A stretch of DNA of 64,000 bases from Niveispirillum sp. SYP-B3756 (GTDB lineage Bacteria; Pseudomonadota; Alphaproteobacteria; Azospirillales; Azospirillaceae): contig NZ_WIDQ01000004.1 in assembly GCF_009495745.1 (NCBI RefSeq), forward strand, positions 1 to 64,000, written 5' to 3'. Positions 1 through 9,217 of the stretch are shown here, piece after piece. Each line of letters starts with the position of its first letter. Within the stretch, counting starts at the first letter, position 1. Both the position numbers and the translations under genes were made by a program. Below the pieces are notes generated by a model. That model did not search any database and had not been told where the DNA came from. It saw nothing but the letters and a program-made list of their open reading frames with translations.

Positions 1-984
1 GGGCCGCAGCCGCTTTCCGCCGGGACAGCGGACGACGCGGTGCCTGGCGTCGAGTTTGAAACGGCGCACGGGGATGATGCCCTTCTTGGGGGCTCGTTCG
101 ACCTTGGTGGGAATGATGGCTTCGATGCCGCGCGCTTCCAGGTCGGCAAAGATCCGCGTGATGGCGTAGCTGGCATCCATGGTCGCCACCTGGATGGCGA
201 CGCCGGTGGTTGCTGTAATAGCATCAAGTTGGGCTTCGGTCATCTTCGTGTCATGGACGGCACCGGTGGTCACCGCCACGTCGAGCACCACACCCCGCTC
301 GGCGTCTACCGCCGTGTGATGCTTGTAGGCGGGCTCGCTCCGGCGGCCGGTCTTGTTGGTGGTCAGCGTGGCATCGGGATCGCTGGTGCAGATGGCGGTC
401 TGCTTCTTGTTCTTCTTCTCACCCTTCGCCGGCGGCGGCGGGCCATCGCCCCGATCTTCCCCGCTCTCCTGCGGATTGGCGGTCTCAACGGCGTCGACAT
501 GGCGCCGCGCGATGGCATCCCAACTGACATTGGCCCGGATCAACGAACTGTCGATATGGACAATCTCGCCTTTGGCGATCCGGGCGGCGATACAAGACTG
601 GACGGTACGCACGAAAATCTGGCGGAACCGATCCACCCCCCAGCGCTGGCGGATGCGGGTCAGGCTCGAATGGTCCGGCAATGGCTCATGCAGCCCATAG
701 CCGATGAACCAGCGGATCGCCAGATTGACCTGTGCCTCCCGCATCAGCCGCCGGTCATGAACAATGCCGAGCAGCATCCCAGCCAGCATCAACCGAACTG
801 CAACCTCAGGCGCAATCCCAGGGCGGCCCGTCTGAACGCTGTAAAGATCGGCAACCTCCGCCTCAAGCCAACCCAGATCCAGAACCTTATCAACCCGAAC
901 AAGCACATGGTCTGCTGGCAGCAGCTCCCGCAGCGAGCACGCCACAAACAGCTCAGGCTGACGACGATCCTTCTGACCCAACAT
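1..984 (-). CDS. Transposase, IS1182/IS5-like (DDE), C-terminus outside window
   Basis: On the minus strand an uninterrupted frame of 328 codons starts at ATG 984-982 (MLGQKDRRQPELFVACSLRE) after a good ribosome binding site (GGGAGG). The N-terminal part has the DUF772-like pattern of IS1182 transposases (LMLAGMLLGIVHDRRLMREA). A first catalytic Asp is seen in VHIDSSLIRANVSW and a second probable one in VATMDASYAIT; the expected Glu would be beyond the edge. A lysine-rich linker lies between the two blocks, as in many family members. It would catalyse cut-and-paste movement of its own element. No frameshift or stop is visible in the part present, so the copy may be intact. Confidence 0.85.
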   Translation of the reverse strand, partial: MLGQKDRRQPELFVACSLRELLPADHVLVRVDKVLDLGWLEAEVADLYSVQTGRPGIAPEVAVRLMLAGMLLGIVHDRRLMREAQVNLAIRWFIGYGLHEPLPDHSSLTRIRQRWGVDRFRQIFVRTVQSCIAARIAKGEIVHIDSSLIRANVSWDAIARRHVDAVETANPQESGEDRGDGPPPPAKGEKKNKKQTAICTSDPDATLTTNKTGRRSEPAYKHHTAVDAERGVVLDVAVTTGAVHDTKMTEAQLDAITATTGVAIQVATMDASYAITRIFADLEARGIEAIIPTKVERAPKKGIIPVRRFKLDARHRVVRCPGGKRLRP

Positions 985-1043
985 GGCGATGCCTCCCGTG
1001 ACATCGCCATCGAATCAAAATGTTAGGGCTTTTTCAACAGGCC
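1..1043 (-). mobile_element. IS1182/IS5-like insertion sequence, right end only
   Basis: The element holds a transposase gene running off the left edge of the window. Its right end lies near 1026-1043, where the sequence gggctttttcaacaggcc resembles the terminal inverted repeat of IS1182/IS5-group elements (established knowledge). The left terminus and any target duplication are outside the window, so the exact boundary is inferred. The tip stands only about 14 bp from the stop codon of the patatin gene, which appears intact. Confidence 0.7.
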
Positions 1044-1056
1044 CGGGAGATTGGTA

Positions 1057-2055
1057 TTACCGTTCCAGCGCCAGCTCAATGGCCGGGCGCATGGCCATGG
1101 TGGCGGTATAGCCCAGCTCGATCAGCTCATCGGCCTTTTCGAATTCCAGAATGCCGATATGGCCGATGCGCGGGGTCAGCAATACGTCGGGCGGCTCACC
1201 AGCCAGACGGGACCGGGTGATGCGGTCCTGCATGATGTCGATGGAACTGGCCATCACCTCCAGCACATTGGGGGTGGGTTGTTTGGGGGCCATGAACTGG
1301 GCGGCCATGCTGCGGGTCCGTTCGCCCATGGCGTTCAGCTTGGCCGCCAGCTGTGCCAGTGGCTTCGGTGCGCCGCCGCCGCCCGACGCTCCCCCGCTGC
1401 CGCGCGGTGCCGGGGGGTGCTCGGCCGTCCCCTCATCGCTTTCCAGCAGATGATCGGGCAGGGAGACATTAACCGGCCCCAACTGCGCCTTGGACAGGCG
1501 CGGCAATTGCGACAGGTCGCCATTCAGGTTGACGGCGATGACAATCTCCGCCCCCAGCGCGCGGGTGAGAGAGACAGGCACCGGGTTCACCAGCGCCCCG
1601 TCGGCCAGCCACATGCCCTGGAAGGGCACAGCCGGAAACAATCCTGGAATGGCGGCCGATGCCCGCACCACATCCAGCAGATGGCCTTCCCGCAGCCAGA
1701 CCTCCTTGCCCGTCGCCAGATCGGTGGCGACGGCGGCAAAGGGGATGGGCAGCTGTTCAATGGGGATATCGGTGTGGGGGTTGCGGAACGCCTCATAGGC
1801 CTTTTCAACGCTGACCAGCCCGCCGCGTGACAGGGTGATGTCCAGCAGTTTGAACACGCCCAGCATCCCGAAACCCTGGGCATAGCGCTGCAACGCGTCC
1901 AACTGGTTGGTCAGATGGGCCGCCCCCACCAGGGCGCCCACCGAGGTGCCACAGATCATGGCGGGCTTGATGCCGATCTCCTCCAAGGCCCGTAACACGC
2001 CCACATGGGCCCAGCCGCGCGCCGCCCCGCTGCCCAACGCCAACCCGATCTTCAT
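1057..2055 (-). CDS. Patatin-like phospholipase (RssA/NTE family)
   Basis: A predicted acyl hydrolase of 332 aa. Near the N-terminus is the glycine-rich oxyanion loop (LGSGAARGWAHVGVL), then the nucleophile elbow GTSVG, and DGA supplies the Asp of the Ser-Asp dyad. Family members hydrolyse phospholipid or lysophospholipid acyl chains in the cytoplasm or at the inner membrane. The start at 2055 is preferred to an in-frame ATG ten codons upstream because it follows AGGGGG by five bases and begins right at the conserved MKIGLALGSG. A Gly/Pro/Ser-rich insert around residues 210-240 precedes a C-terminal region with no recognisable domain. The gene faces away from the desaturase-family gene and ends next to the insertion sequence. 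Substrate is unknown. Confidence 0.85.
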   Translation of the reverse strand: MKIGLALGSGAARGWAHVGVLRALEEIGIKPAMICGTSVGALVGAAHLTNQLDALQRYAQGFGMLGVFKLLDITLSRGGLVSVEKAYEAFRNPHTDIPIEQLPIPFAAVATDLATGKEVWLREGHLLDVVRASAAIPGLFPAVPFQGMWLADGALVNPVPVSLTRALGAEIVIAVNLNGDLSQLPRLSKAQLGPVNVSLPDHLLESDEGTAEHPPAPRGSGGASGGGGAPKPLAQLAAKLNAMGERTRSMAAQFMAPKQPTPNVLEVMASSIDIMQDRITRSRLAGEPPDVLLTPRIGHIGILEFEKADELIELGYTATMAMRPAIELALER

Positions 2056-2191
2056 GGCACCCCCTGTGGAACCGCGCACACCCATGCGCTAAACCAATGT
2101 GCTATAATAACACACCAAAGTCGGTTGTAAGAAATGTGTGAAATCGTGTTTTTTGGTAGTAACTTCCGGTGTGCTGTTTGAAGGATGATCA

Positions 2192-3067
2192 ATGCGTGCG
2201 TTGCTTTCCCGTTTGCTCTGGCCTGGGTTGCTGGCACTGTGCATCGCTGGTTATTGGCTGGGGTGGCAGTCCGGTCAGGCGGTTCTTGCCTTCAATCTGA
2301 CATATTTCGGATTGGCGGCGGCGCTATTGTTGCTGGAACGGTTGATGCCCTATGAACCGGCCTGGGTGCCCAGCGACGGTCAATTGTTCAACGATATCGC
2401 CCATACGGTGCTGAACAAGGGGCTGGGGCAGGCGATCGCCGCCAGCCTGGCCATTGTTGGCGTTTCCCAGGCCCCGCCCACGGTGGGCGGCTGGTGGCCG
2501 GAAAGCTGGCCGCTGGCGGCACAAGTGGCTTTGGCCTTGGTGGCGGGTGAATTCGGTCTTTATTGGGCGCACCGCACGGCGCATGAATTCCGCGCCATTT
2601 GGCATTGGCACGCCATCCATCACAGCGTCACCAAACTGTGGATTGTCAATACCGGGCGTTTCCATTTCCTGGATTCGCTCTGGAAGACTGGCTTTGCCCT
2701 GACGATTGCCTATCTGGCGGGGGCGCCGCGCGATGTCATTCTCTGGGTGCTGGCCATCACCGCCTATATCGGCTTTCTGACCCATTGCAATGTGCAGATG
2801 GTGTGCGGCCCGCTGAACTGGATTTTTTCCACGCCAGAGCTGCATCGCTGGCACCATAACCGCGACCCGATTGAGGGGAACTGCAATTACGGGGAAAATC
2901 TGATCATTTGGGATATCGTGTTCGGCACAAGGCTGTTGCCAGCCGACCGCAAGCCGCCCAGCAATGTCGGCTGCAAAGATCCCGTGCCGTCCAGTTTCCT
3001 GGGCCAGTTGGCCTACCCGTTCGATGCCTGGAAGCGGCGGGATTTCTGGAACAAGAAGGTGGTGTGA
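2192..3067 (+). CDS. Sterol desaturase / fatty acid hydroxylase family protein
   Basis: An integral membrane di-iron oxygenase-type protein of 291 aa. The histidine clusters expected of the ERG3/fatty-acid-hydroxylase family are all present: HRTAH at residues 127-131, HAIHH at 140-144 and HRWHH at 218-222. At least four hydrophobic segments surround them (about 10-25, 32-50, 78-92, 108-124, 165-200). Bacterial members hydroxylate or desaturate lipids such as carotenoids, ornithine lipids or sphingolipid-like compounds; the substrate cannot be told from sequence alone. The start ATG follows GAAGGA. It is divergent from the patatin gene, with an AT-rich promoter region between them (about 2100-2165). 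Confidence 0.85.
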   Translation: MRALLSRLLWPGLLALCIAGYWLGWQSGQAVLAFNLTYFGLAAALLLLERLMPYEPAWVPSDGQLFNDIAHTVLNKGLGQAIAASLAIVGVSQAPPTVGGWWPESWPLAAQVALALVAGEFGLYWAHRTAHEFRAIWHWHAIHHSVTKLWIVNTGRFHFLDSLWKTGFALTIAYLAGAPRDVILWVLAITAYIGFLTHCNVQMVCGPLNWIFSTPELHRWHHNRDPIEGNCNYGENLIIWDIVFGTRLLPADRKPPSNVGCKDPVPSSFLGQLAYPFDAWKRRDFWNKKVV

Positions 3068-3199
3068 CGGGTGGTGCAGTTGGGGTAATGCCACTGCCGG
3101 TTTGAAACCGAGAACCTAATCGGATTTCTTTTTCCCCGATAGAAATGGGGTAGCTGGCGGATAGGATGCCGTTGCCCCCTTATTCAATCGGGGGGCACC

Positions 3200-4261
3200 A
3201 TGGCCGGCAGAATCGACCTTTATCTGCGTGAACTTACCCGCAAGAAGGATGAATGGTTTGGTGGGCCCTGTGCCAACTATGCCATCGCCTACGCCAATGC
3301 CTATGACTCGTTTGTCAGTACGCTGAAGGCGGAAGAGGAGTATCAGAAGCGCCAGGCTGAACTGTTCCTTCTGGCTGCATCGGTGGCGACCAGCACCATC
3401 ATGATCGCCGCTTTCGCCAGCGCGTCACTGCGAACGCTCGCTGGCAGGGCGGCCCTGCAGGTGATCTGTGCCAATAATCTCAACCGTACCTTCAACGCCC
3501 TCTATGCCGTCAGCAACAATAAGGCGGCGATGTTTGCCATCGGCGCCTTGCTGGATGGGGCGAAGTCCGCCGCTTCAAAGAAAATCACCGAAGTGGCGCA
3601 AAAGCTGATGATGAATTCGAGCAATATCATCTCATCCTCTCCACTGATCAAGAAAATCCAGATCGACCAGTTCATCTATCTCAGTTCGGCCTGCGCCCAA
3701 GAAATTGCGGCAATCGTACAGGACGATACGCGGATGTCCGGTGATGAGCGAAACGCCATCATGGATCATTTGGAGAGGGCACCAATCTTCAATCCCCCTG
3801 CCGGAAGCATTGATTATACGCTGCTGGCGAAACGGATTGAGCTCGCCATGTTCATGAACAGGATACTGGAATCCGACTATCTGGTTGATGTGCCTTTTCA
3901 GGCGAATATTACTGGAAGCAGTCCAGCGATTGGTTTCGTGGGTTTTCGCCGTAGCCCTGAAAGTCCCATCCAGCAATTGCCCAGCGCTAAGGACTATCCA
4001 CGCCCCAAGCCTGGGGAGAGGTATCCAGTGGGTATTGGTGCGCATCAGCGCGTCCGCTATGAAGAACAGGGTGATACTGTCAAGAAGCACATTGATAGTT
4101 TGCATAAGGATATATTCGGAAAGAAGCCCTTCTACGATGGTTTCCCAACTTACTGGTCCTCCGACGGCGGGCCTAATCCTCAACTGATCAAGGCCGAGCA
4201 GACATTGTACAGCCTCGCTGATAAGACACGCCCGTTGCGCATCGATACTGTTCGGGTTTGA
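3200..4261 (+). CDS. Hypothetical protein with one hydrophobic segment, paired with a lipoprotein
   Basis: Not recognised. The 353-aa protein has a hydrophilic N-terminus rich in charged and aromatic residues, a strongly hydrophobic segment at about residues 55-80, a helical Ala-rich region to about 135, and a soluble C-terminal half rich in Pro, Gly, Tyr and Asp without any familiar motif. There is no cleavable signal peptide. The start ATG follows GGGGG. The stop is four bases before the next gene, so the two are very likely cotranscribed and may work together. Base composition is visibly lower in GC than the flanking genes and codon choice is less biased, which hints at more recent acquisition. 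A toxin or envelope-stress role is only a guess. Confidence 0.7.
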   Translation: MAGRIDLYLRELTRKKDEWFGGPCANYAIAYANAYDSFVSTLKAEEEYQKRQAELFLLAASVATSTIMIAAFASASLRTLAGRAALQVICANNLNRTFNALYAVSNNKAAMFAIGALLDGAKSAASKKITEVAQKLMMNSSNIISSSPLIKKIQIDQFIYLSSACAQEIAAIVQDDTRMSGDERNAIMDHLERAPIFNPPAGSIDYTLLAKRIELAMFMNRILESDYLVDVPFQANITGSSPAIGFVGFRRSPESPIQQLPSAKDYPRPKPGERYPVGIGAHQRVRYEEQGDTVKKHIDSLHKDIFGKKPFYDGFPTYWSSDGGPNPQLIKAEQTLYSLADKTRPLRIDTVRV

Positions 4262-4265
4262 CGTC

Positions 4266-5141
4266 ATGAAAGCGACAGGCGTGTTTCAGCGCAATGCCGG
4301 CATATGGCTGCTGCTGCCGATCCTATTCCTCCTGACTGCCTGTGGGCGGGAGGAAGGGGAGGCATTGGATGCGGCGCTTTTGAAGGGCGAGCGGGTTGCT
4401 GGGGTCTATACGTTGATGCCGCAATATCCCGAGTCGGCGGTGAATGCTTATAGTCCCTCTAAAATGGATTCCTTGGCCGCTGAAGCGCAGGCTTTGCGTG
4501 AGATCATTGCTCGGCGGTTTGACGTGCAGAGAATGGAAGCAGCTTTGCTCACCGATCTGGCGGCCCTGCCATCCCCACCCGTTGCCGCTTCAGATTATCT
4601 TGCCGCAATCGAAGCTTTCATCAAGGCGATGGACAAGATTAATCAGGAGAATGTGGAGAATCTTGAACAGACGCAACGGAGCCTGAAGACCAGCCTTGAA
4701 AGCCGGACAGATCGCCCGGTGCTGGAACATCTGGCCCAGGCGATGGCTTTGCCTGAAATTGGTGGCGAGCAGGCCTTGGTGGCGCGCCGGATGGTGGAAA
4801 TTATCAGGCTTGGTGTAGTTAAAGAAAAGGAGCAACTGCGGGCTATGCGCGAAGCCGAGCGGGTGCAGCTTGTTGATCAGATTATGGAAACCACCCGGCA
4901 GCAGCCGGAGGATGAGCAGATACCCCCATTCCAGTCTCCTCTTGCGATAGAGGGCTTGCGACGGTTTTCTACAGCGACCTTAACGCGGCTGGCTCCACAT
5001 GAGCTTGAAACTCTCAAAAAGTTCTATCTAAGCGCGGAAGGGCGCAAGAAATCCCAGACCCTGGTGTCAGCCTTCAAACGCCAGATCGACGCCGACAGCC
5101 GCCTGATGCTGTTGGATTATCTGGATTACCTGCGCAAGTGA
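4266..5141 (+). CDS. Predicted lipoprotein with DUF2059-like C-terminus
   Basis: A 291-aa exported lipoprotein: a positively charged start and hydrophobic core are followed by the lipobox LLTAC, with Cys at about residue 26. The mature part is mostly helical and rich in Glu, Gln, Arg and Leu. Near the C-terminus the segment LAPHELETLKKFYLSAEGRK resembles the Ala/Leu-x-FY-x-sp-x-G pattern of DUF2059 proteins (tentative). It directly follows the unknown 353-aa gene with a four-base gap and shares its lower GC. The residue after the lipid-bearing Cys is Gly, which in the usual sorting rule suggests outer-membrane placement. Function is unknown; as partner of the upstream protein it could be an inhibitor or anchor, an inference only. 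Confidence 0.75.
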   Translation: MKATGVFQRNAGIWLLLPILFLLTACGREEGEALDAALLKGERVAGVYTLMPQYPESAVNAYSPSKMDSLAAEAQALREIIARRFDVQRMEAALLTDLAALPSPPVAASDYLAAIEAFIKAMDKINQENVENLEQTQRSLKTSLESRTDRPVLEHLAQAMALPEIGGEQALVARRMVEIIRLGVVKEKEQLRAMREAERVQLVDQIMETTRQQPEDEQIPPFQSPLAIEGLRRFSTATLTRLAPHELETLKKFYLSAEGRKKSQTLVSAFKRQIDADSRLMLLDYLDYLRK

Positions 5142-5144
5142 CAG

Positions 5145-5172
5145 CCGGGCCGCCCTGTTTCAGGCGGCCCGG
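5145..5172. terminator. Hairpin between convergent genes
   Basis: A perfect 10-bp GC-rich stem (CCGGGCCGCC / GGCGGCCCGG) with an 8-base loop begins three bases after the lipoprotein stop. It lies between convergent genes and could stop transcription from both sides, although the T-tract is weak (acctttccctt). Confidence 0.6.
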
Positions 5173-5181
5173 ACCTTTCCC

Positions 5182-8100
5182 TTACTCCGCCGCCGCACTG
5201 ATGGTGGGTGGCGGGTGACGCCAGCGGGAGAGCAATTCCGCCTCGCTCTCCTTGGCCTTTTTCAGATGCGCCATCTTAACATGGCCATAGCCGCGAATAT
5301 GTTCCGGCACGGCGGCGATTTCCACCGCCAGCCCATGATTGGCCGGTGACAGGCCGGCCAGCAATTCTTCCACCACGGCGATGTAGTCGCTGATCAACTG
5401 ACGCTCCAGCTTGCGTTCCGGGTGGCGGCCGAAAATGTCCCAGCGTGTGCCGCGCAGCCCCTTCAGCCTGGTCAGCAGGCGGAAGCCCAGCAGCATGGCG
5501 GGCCCGAACTCCTGCTTTTTCAACTGCCCCGTCGTCGGGTCCACCGGGGCGGTGGCGGGCGGGGCCAGATGGAATTTCAGCTTATAATCGCCTTCAAACT
5601 GGCTTTTCACCTGTGCCAGGAAACGCCCGTCCGTGTAAAGCCGCGCCACCTCATATTCGTCCTTATAGGCCATCAGCTTGAACAGATAGCGGGCCACGCT
5701 GCGGGAAAGCTGGTCACGGCCAGGGGTGCGCTGGGCCTCCATCGACTGCACCCGGTCCACCAATGCCTTATAACGCCCGGCATAGGCTTCATCCTGATAA
5801 TCGGTCAGGAAGGCGACGCGGCGTTCCACCATTTCCTCCAGCGTTTCCGACAGTTTGCGGTGGCCGAAGGCACCGGTTGTGTCGGCCTTGGGCGTGGCGG
5901 CGTCGATAACGCGGGCCGGGTCCACCGCAGCGCGGCGGCCCCAGCGGAAGGCCTCCATATTCATCTTCACCGCAGCACCATTCATCTCAATGGCCTTTTC
6001 GATGGCGTCGGCGCTGGTGGGGATCAAGCCTTTCTGCCAGGCATAGCCCAGCATGAAAAGGTTGGTGGCGATGCTGTCACCACACAGGGCGGTGGCGATC
6101 TTGGCGGCATCCAGGGCATGAACCGCATCCGCCCCGCCGACGGCATTGGCGATGGTGCGGGTCAGGCTGCCCGATGGCACGGTGGCATCGGGGTTGGTGA
6201 TGAAGGCGGCGGTGACATTTTCCGCCGTGTTCACCACCGCCTTGGTGCGGCCGGGTGCCATTTTGGAGATGGCATCGGCATTGGCCGCCACCACGATATC
6301 GCAGGCCAGCACCAGATCGGCCCCGCCGGCCACGATGCGGTTGGCATGGATCAGGTCCGGCCGTTCGGCGATGCGCAGATGCGAGGTGACGGAACCACCC
6401 TTCTGCGCCAGCCCGGCCATATCCATGGCGGTAAAGCCGCGCCCTTCCAGATGCGTGGCCATGCCCAGGATGGCCCCGATGGTGACAACGCCGGTACCGC
6501 CAATGCCGGTGACCAGGATGTTCCAGGGACGGTCCAGCGTGGGGATTTCCGGCTGGGGCAGGGGGCCCCACTCATCCCCATCCTTCTTCGCTGCCGGCTT
6601 GGGCTTTTTAAGGCTGCCACCTTCCACCGTCACGAAGCTGGGGCAGAAGCCCTTCAGGCAGGAGAAATCCTTGTTGCAGCTCGACTGGTCGATCTGGCGC
6701 TTGCGGCCAAATTCGGTTTCCACCGGCACGACGGAGAGGCAGGAAGATTTGGTCGAACAATCGCCGCAGCCTTCACAGACCAGTTCATTCACCACCACCC
6801 GCTTGGCCGGATCGGGGAACTTGCCGCGCTTGCGGCGGCGGCGCTTTTCGGCGGCGCAGGTCTGTTCATAGATCAGGATGGTGACGCCCTTTTCCTGCCG
6901 CAGGTCGCGCTGCACCCCATCCAGCTCGTCGCGGTGGAAGATTTTGGTGCCGTGCGGCAGGCCGCGCCCCAAGCCATATTTCTCCGGATCGTCAGAGACG
7001 ACGACGATGCGCTGCACCCCCTCCGCATCCAGTTGCTGGGCAATGTCGAAGACGGAGAGGTTGCCATCCACCGGCTGCCCGCCGGTCATGGCCACGGCGT
7101 CATTATAGAGGATCTTGTAGGTGATGTTCACCTTCGCCGAAACGGCGGCGCGCACCGCCAGGATACCGGAATGGAAATAGGTGCCGTCGCCCAGATTGGC
7201 GAAGACATGGTTTTCCTCGGTGAAATGGTTCTGGCCGATCCAGTGCACGCCCTCGCCGCCCATCTGGCTGAACACATCAGTGTTCCGGCCCATCCAGGTG
7301 ACCATGTAATGGCAGCCGATGCCGGCCAGCCCCCGGCTGCCGTCGGGCAGCTTGGTGGAGGTATTGTGCGGGCAGCCGGAGCAGAAAAACGGCGTACGAA
7401 CGACGGTGGAGGAGGATGCGGCGCGGGCCATCCGCGCCTCGACCCTTGCCAGCCGCTCACTGACATAATCATTAGGCCCGAAGGAGAGCAACCGGGCCCC
7501 CAGCACGCGGGCAATGTCGATCGGGTTCAGCTCCGCCTTTTCGGTGAAAAGCGGCTTGCCCTCATGATCGGTCTTGCCCAGCACGCGGGGGCGGCGGTCC
7601 CAGTGGAAAAGCTGTTCCTTGATCTGGCTTTCCAGCAGGGAACGCTTTTCCTCCACCACCAGCAGTTCCTCGGTGGTCTGGGCAAAGGCGCGCATCCCCT
7701 CCGGTTCCAGCGGCCAGGACATGGCAACCTTATAGATGCCCAGCCCCAGCTCAATGGCCAGTTCCTCCCCGATCTCCAACTCATCCAGGGCCTGGCGCAC
7801 ATCCAGATAGGATTTGCCGATGGTGACCAGCCCCAGGCGGGGGGCGGGGTGGCCGAAGACGACCTTGTCGAGATTGTTGGCGCGGGCGAAGGCCTTGGCG
7901 GCATTCAGCTTCCAGTCGATCATCCGCGCTTCCTGGATCAGCGGGGTGTCGTGCAGCCGGATGTTCAGCCCGCCGGGCGGCAGAGCGAAATCCGTCGGCT
8001 CCACGATGCTGACCCGCTGCGGATCAAGCGAGACGATGGCGGTGGTGTCGATGGTGTCGGCAATGGTGGTGAAGCCAACCCAGGCGCCGGCATAGCGGGA

Positions 8101-8682
8101 CATGGCGAAGCCGACCAGCCCCATATCCAGGAATTCCTGCACGCCCGCCGGGTTGATCACCGGCATGAAGGCATGGATGAAGGCCTGGTCGGACTGGTGC
8201 GGCAGGGTGGAGGATTTGCAGCTATGATCATCGCCGGCAAAGGCCAGCACGCCACCATAACGGCTGGTACCGGCGAAATTGGCGTGCTTGAGGGCGTCAA
8301 GAGAGCGGTCCACCCCCGGCCCCTTGCCATACCAGATGCCGAACACGCCATCGACATTGGAGCCCTTCCACAGGTTCACCTGCTGGCTGCCCCAGACGGC
8401 GGTGGCCCCCAACTCCTCATTCACGCCGGGCTGGAAATGGATATTGCCCTTGGCCAGAAACTTCCGCGCCTGCCACAGCGCCTGATCATAGGCGCCCAGC
8501 GGCGACCCACGATACCCGGAGATGAAGCCGCCCGTATTCAGCCCGGCCGCCAGATCACGCTGCCGCTGCAGCATCGGCAGCCGCACCAGCGCCTGGGTGC
8601 CGTTCATGAAGGCTGTGCCCTGTTCCAGGGCGTATTTGTCATCCAGCGAAACGGTGGCGAGTCTACGGGCGGCGTTGCTCAT
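5182..8682 (-). CDS. Indolepyruvate ferredoxin oxidoreductase, fused alpha/beta form
   Basis: A 1166-aa single-chain member of the 2-oxoacid:ferredoxin oxidoreductase superfamily. The N-terminal half holds the pyrimidine-binding and TPP-binding domains; CSGCPHN near residue 431 and a Gly-Gly-rich TPP region follow. Around residues 634-690 is a cysteine-rich segment (CEGCGDC, then several further Cys) expected to hold iron-sulfur clusters. The C-terminal third carries the gamma domain (GIGGTGVVTIG). The family oxidatively decarboxylates aryl pyruvates from aromatic amino acid breakdown to aryl-acetyl-CoA, reducing ferredoxin. The start follows AAGGGGA. It stands alone, convergent with the lipoprotein gene. 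Exact substrate (indolepyruvate, phenylpyruvate or branched 2-oxoacid) is not decided by sequence. Confidence 0.9.
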   Translation of the reverse strand: MSNAARRLATVSLDDKYALEQGTAFMNGTQALVRLPMLQRQRDLAAGLNTGGFISGYRGSPLGAYDQALWQARKFLAKGNIHFQPGVNEELGATAVWGSQQVNLWKGSNVDGVFGIWYGKGPGVDRSLDALKHANFAGTSRYGGVLAFAGDDHSCKSSTLPHQSDQAFIHAFMPVINPAGVQEFLDMGLVGFAMSRYAGAWVGFTTIADTIDTTAIVSLDPQRVSIVEPTDFALPPGGLNIRLHDTPLIQEARMIDWKLNAAKAFARANNLDKVVFGHPAPRLGLVTIGKSYLDVRQALDELEIGEELAIELGLGIYKVAMSWPLEPEGMRAFAQTTEELLVVEEKRSLLESQIKEQLFHWDRRPRVLGKTDHEGKPLFTEKAELNPIDIARVLGARLLSFGPNDYVSERLARVEARMARAASSSTVVRTPFFCSGCPHNTSTKLPDGSRGLAGIGCHYMVTWMGRNTDVFSQMGGEGVHWIGQNHFTEENHVFANLGDGTYFHSGILAVRAAVSAKVNITYKILYNDAVAMTGGQPVDGNLSVFDIAQQLDAEGVQRIVVVSDDPEKYGLGRGLPHGTKIFHRDELDGVQRDLRQEKGVTILIYEQTCAAEKRRRRKRGKFPDPAKRVVVNELVCEGCGDCSTKSSCLSVVPVETEFGRKRQIDQSSCNKDFSCLKGFCPSFVTVEGGSLKKPKPAAKKDGDEWGPLPQPEIPTLDRPWNILVTGIGGTGVVTIGAILGMATHLEGRGFTAMDMAGLAQKGGSVTSHLRIAERPDLIHANRIVAGGADLVLACDIVVAANADAISKMAPGRTKAVVNTAENVTAAFITNPDATVPSGSLTRTIANAVGGADAVHALDAAKIATALCGDSIATNLFMLGYAWQKGLIPTSADAIEKAIEMNGAAVKMNMEAFRWGRRAAVDPARVIDAATPKADTTGAFGHRKLSETLEEMVERRVAFLTDYQDEAYAGRYKALVDRVQSMEAQRTPGRDQLSRSVARYLFKLMAYKDEYEVARLYTDGRFLAQVKSQFEGDYKLKFHLAPPATAPVDPTTGQLKKQEFGPAMLLGFRLLTRLKGLRGTRWDIFGRHPERKLERQLISDYIAVVEELLAGLSPANHGLAVEIAAVPEHIRGYGHVKMAHLKKAKESEAELLSRWRHPPPTISAAAE

Positions 8683-9217
8683 GAAGCGTCCCCTTATTGT
8701 ATCGATGCCCTATGACGCACCGATAGCCTGAACCTGTTCGTTCCAACCGTAACGCTAAAAAATAGGTCAATTCTACTGACTTATTTTCGGTCCAAACCGG
8801 GGTCTGTTCGGCGTGGGATCGTGCAGGAAAAGGGTGGGCCGGGATCGTTCATTACTGCTGCGCTGCGGTGACGCGGCGCAGCAGAGTGAAGTGGGGCATT
8901 TCCGAGTCGCAGCAGGATTTTTCTGCCCTTATGGTCCTTGATGCCGTGGCCTTTGGATGAAGTGCGTGACCGGCCGCATCTTTTATTAAAATAAGGGGTA
9001 CGCGACGCGGCGATGATCAACTTAACCGTCTGATATGATAAAAATACTCTTTTTAACGAACCATAGAATGACGACGTTTGTACGTAAGGTGGTTCAATAA
9101 AATACGTTGTGATTCAAGACCCTACATTTTGTCGTTTCTCGGGATTGTCAAGCGCAGGTGACGGCGGTCGCTTATTGCGTTAATATTTCTTAAATTTCCA
9201 AAACGGACACAACGATC
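8683..9217. other. Long intergenic region between two divergent genes
   Basis: About 535 bp separate the oxidoreductase start from rppH. The half next to rppH (about 9000-9217) is clearly AT-rich compared with the rest of the window and includes runs such as gataaaaatactctttttaa, so it probably holds the promoters. No hairpin, riboswitch or convincing gene was recognised; a 79-codon minus-strand frame at 8781-9020 has no ribosome binding site or familiar sequence. Confidence 0.6.

Noticed and set aside
5422-8715. Very long open frame on the strand opposite the indolepyruvate oxidoreductase gene
   Set aside because: It is an antisense shadow caused by high GC at third codon positions; it has no family resemblance and the minus-strand gene is clear.
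8781-9020. 79-codon minus-strand frame in the rppH upstream gap
   Set aside because: No ribosome binding site, no familiar sequence, composition like non-coding DNA.
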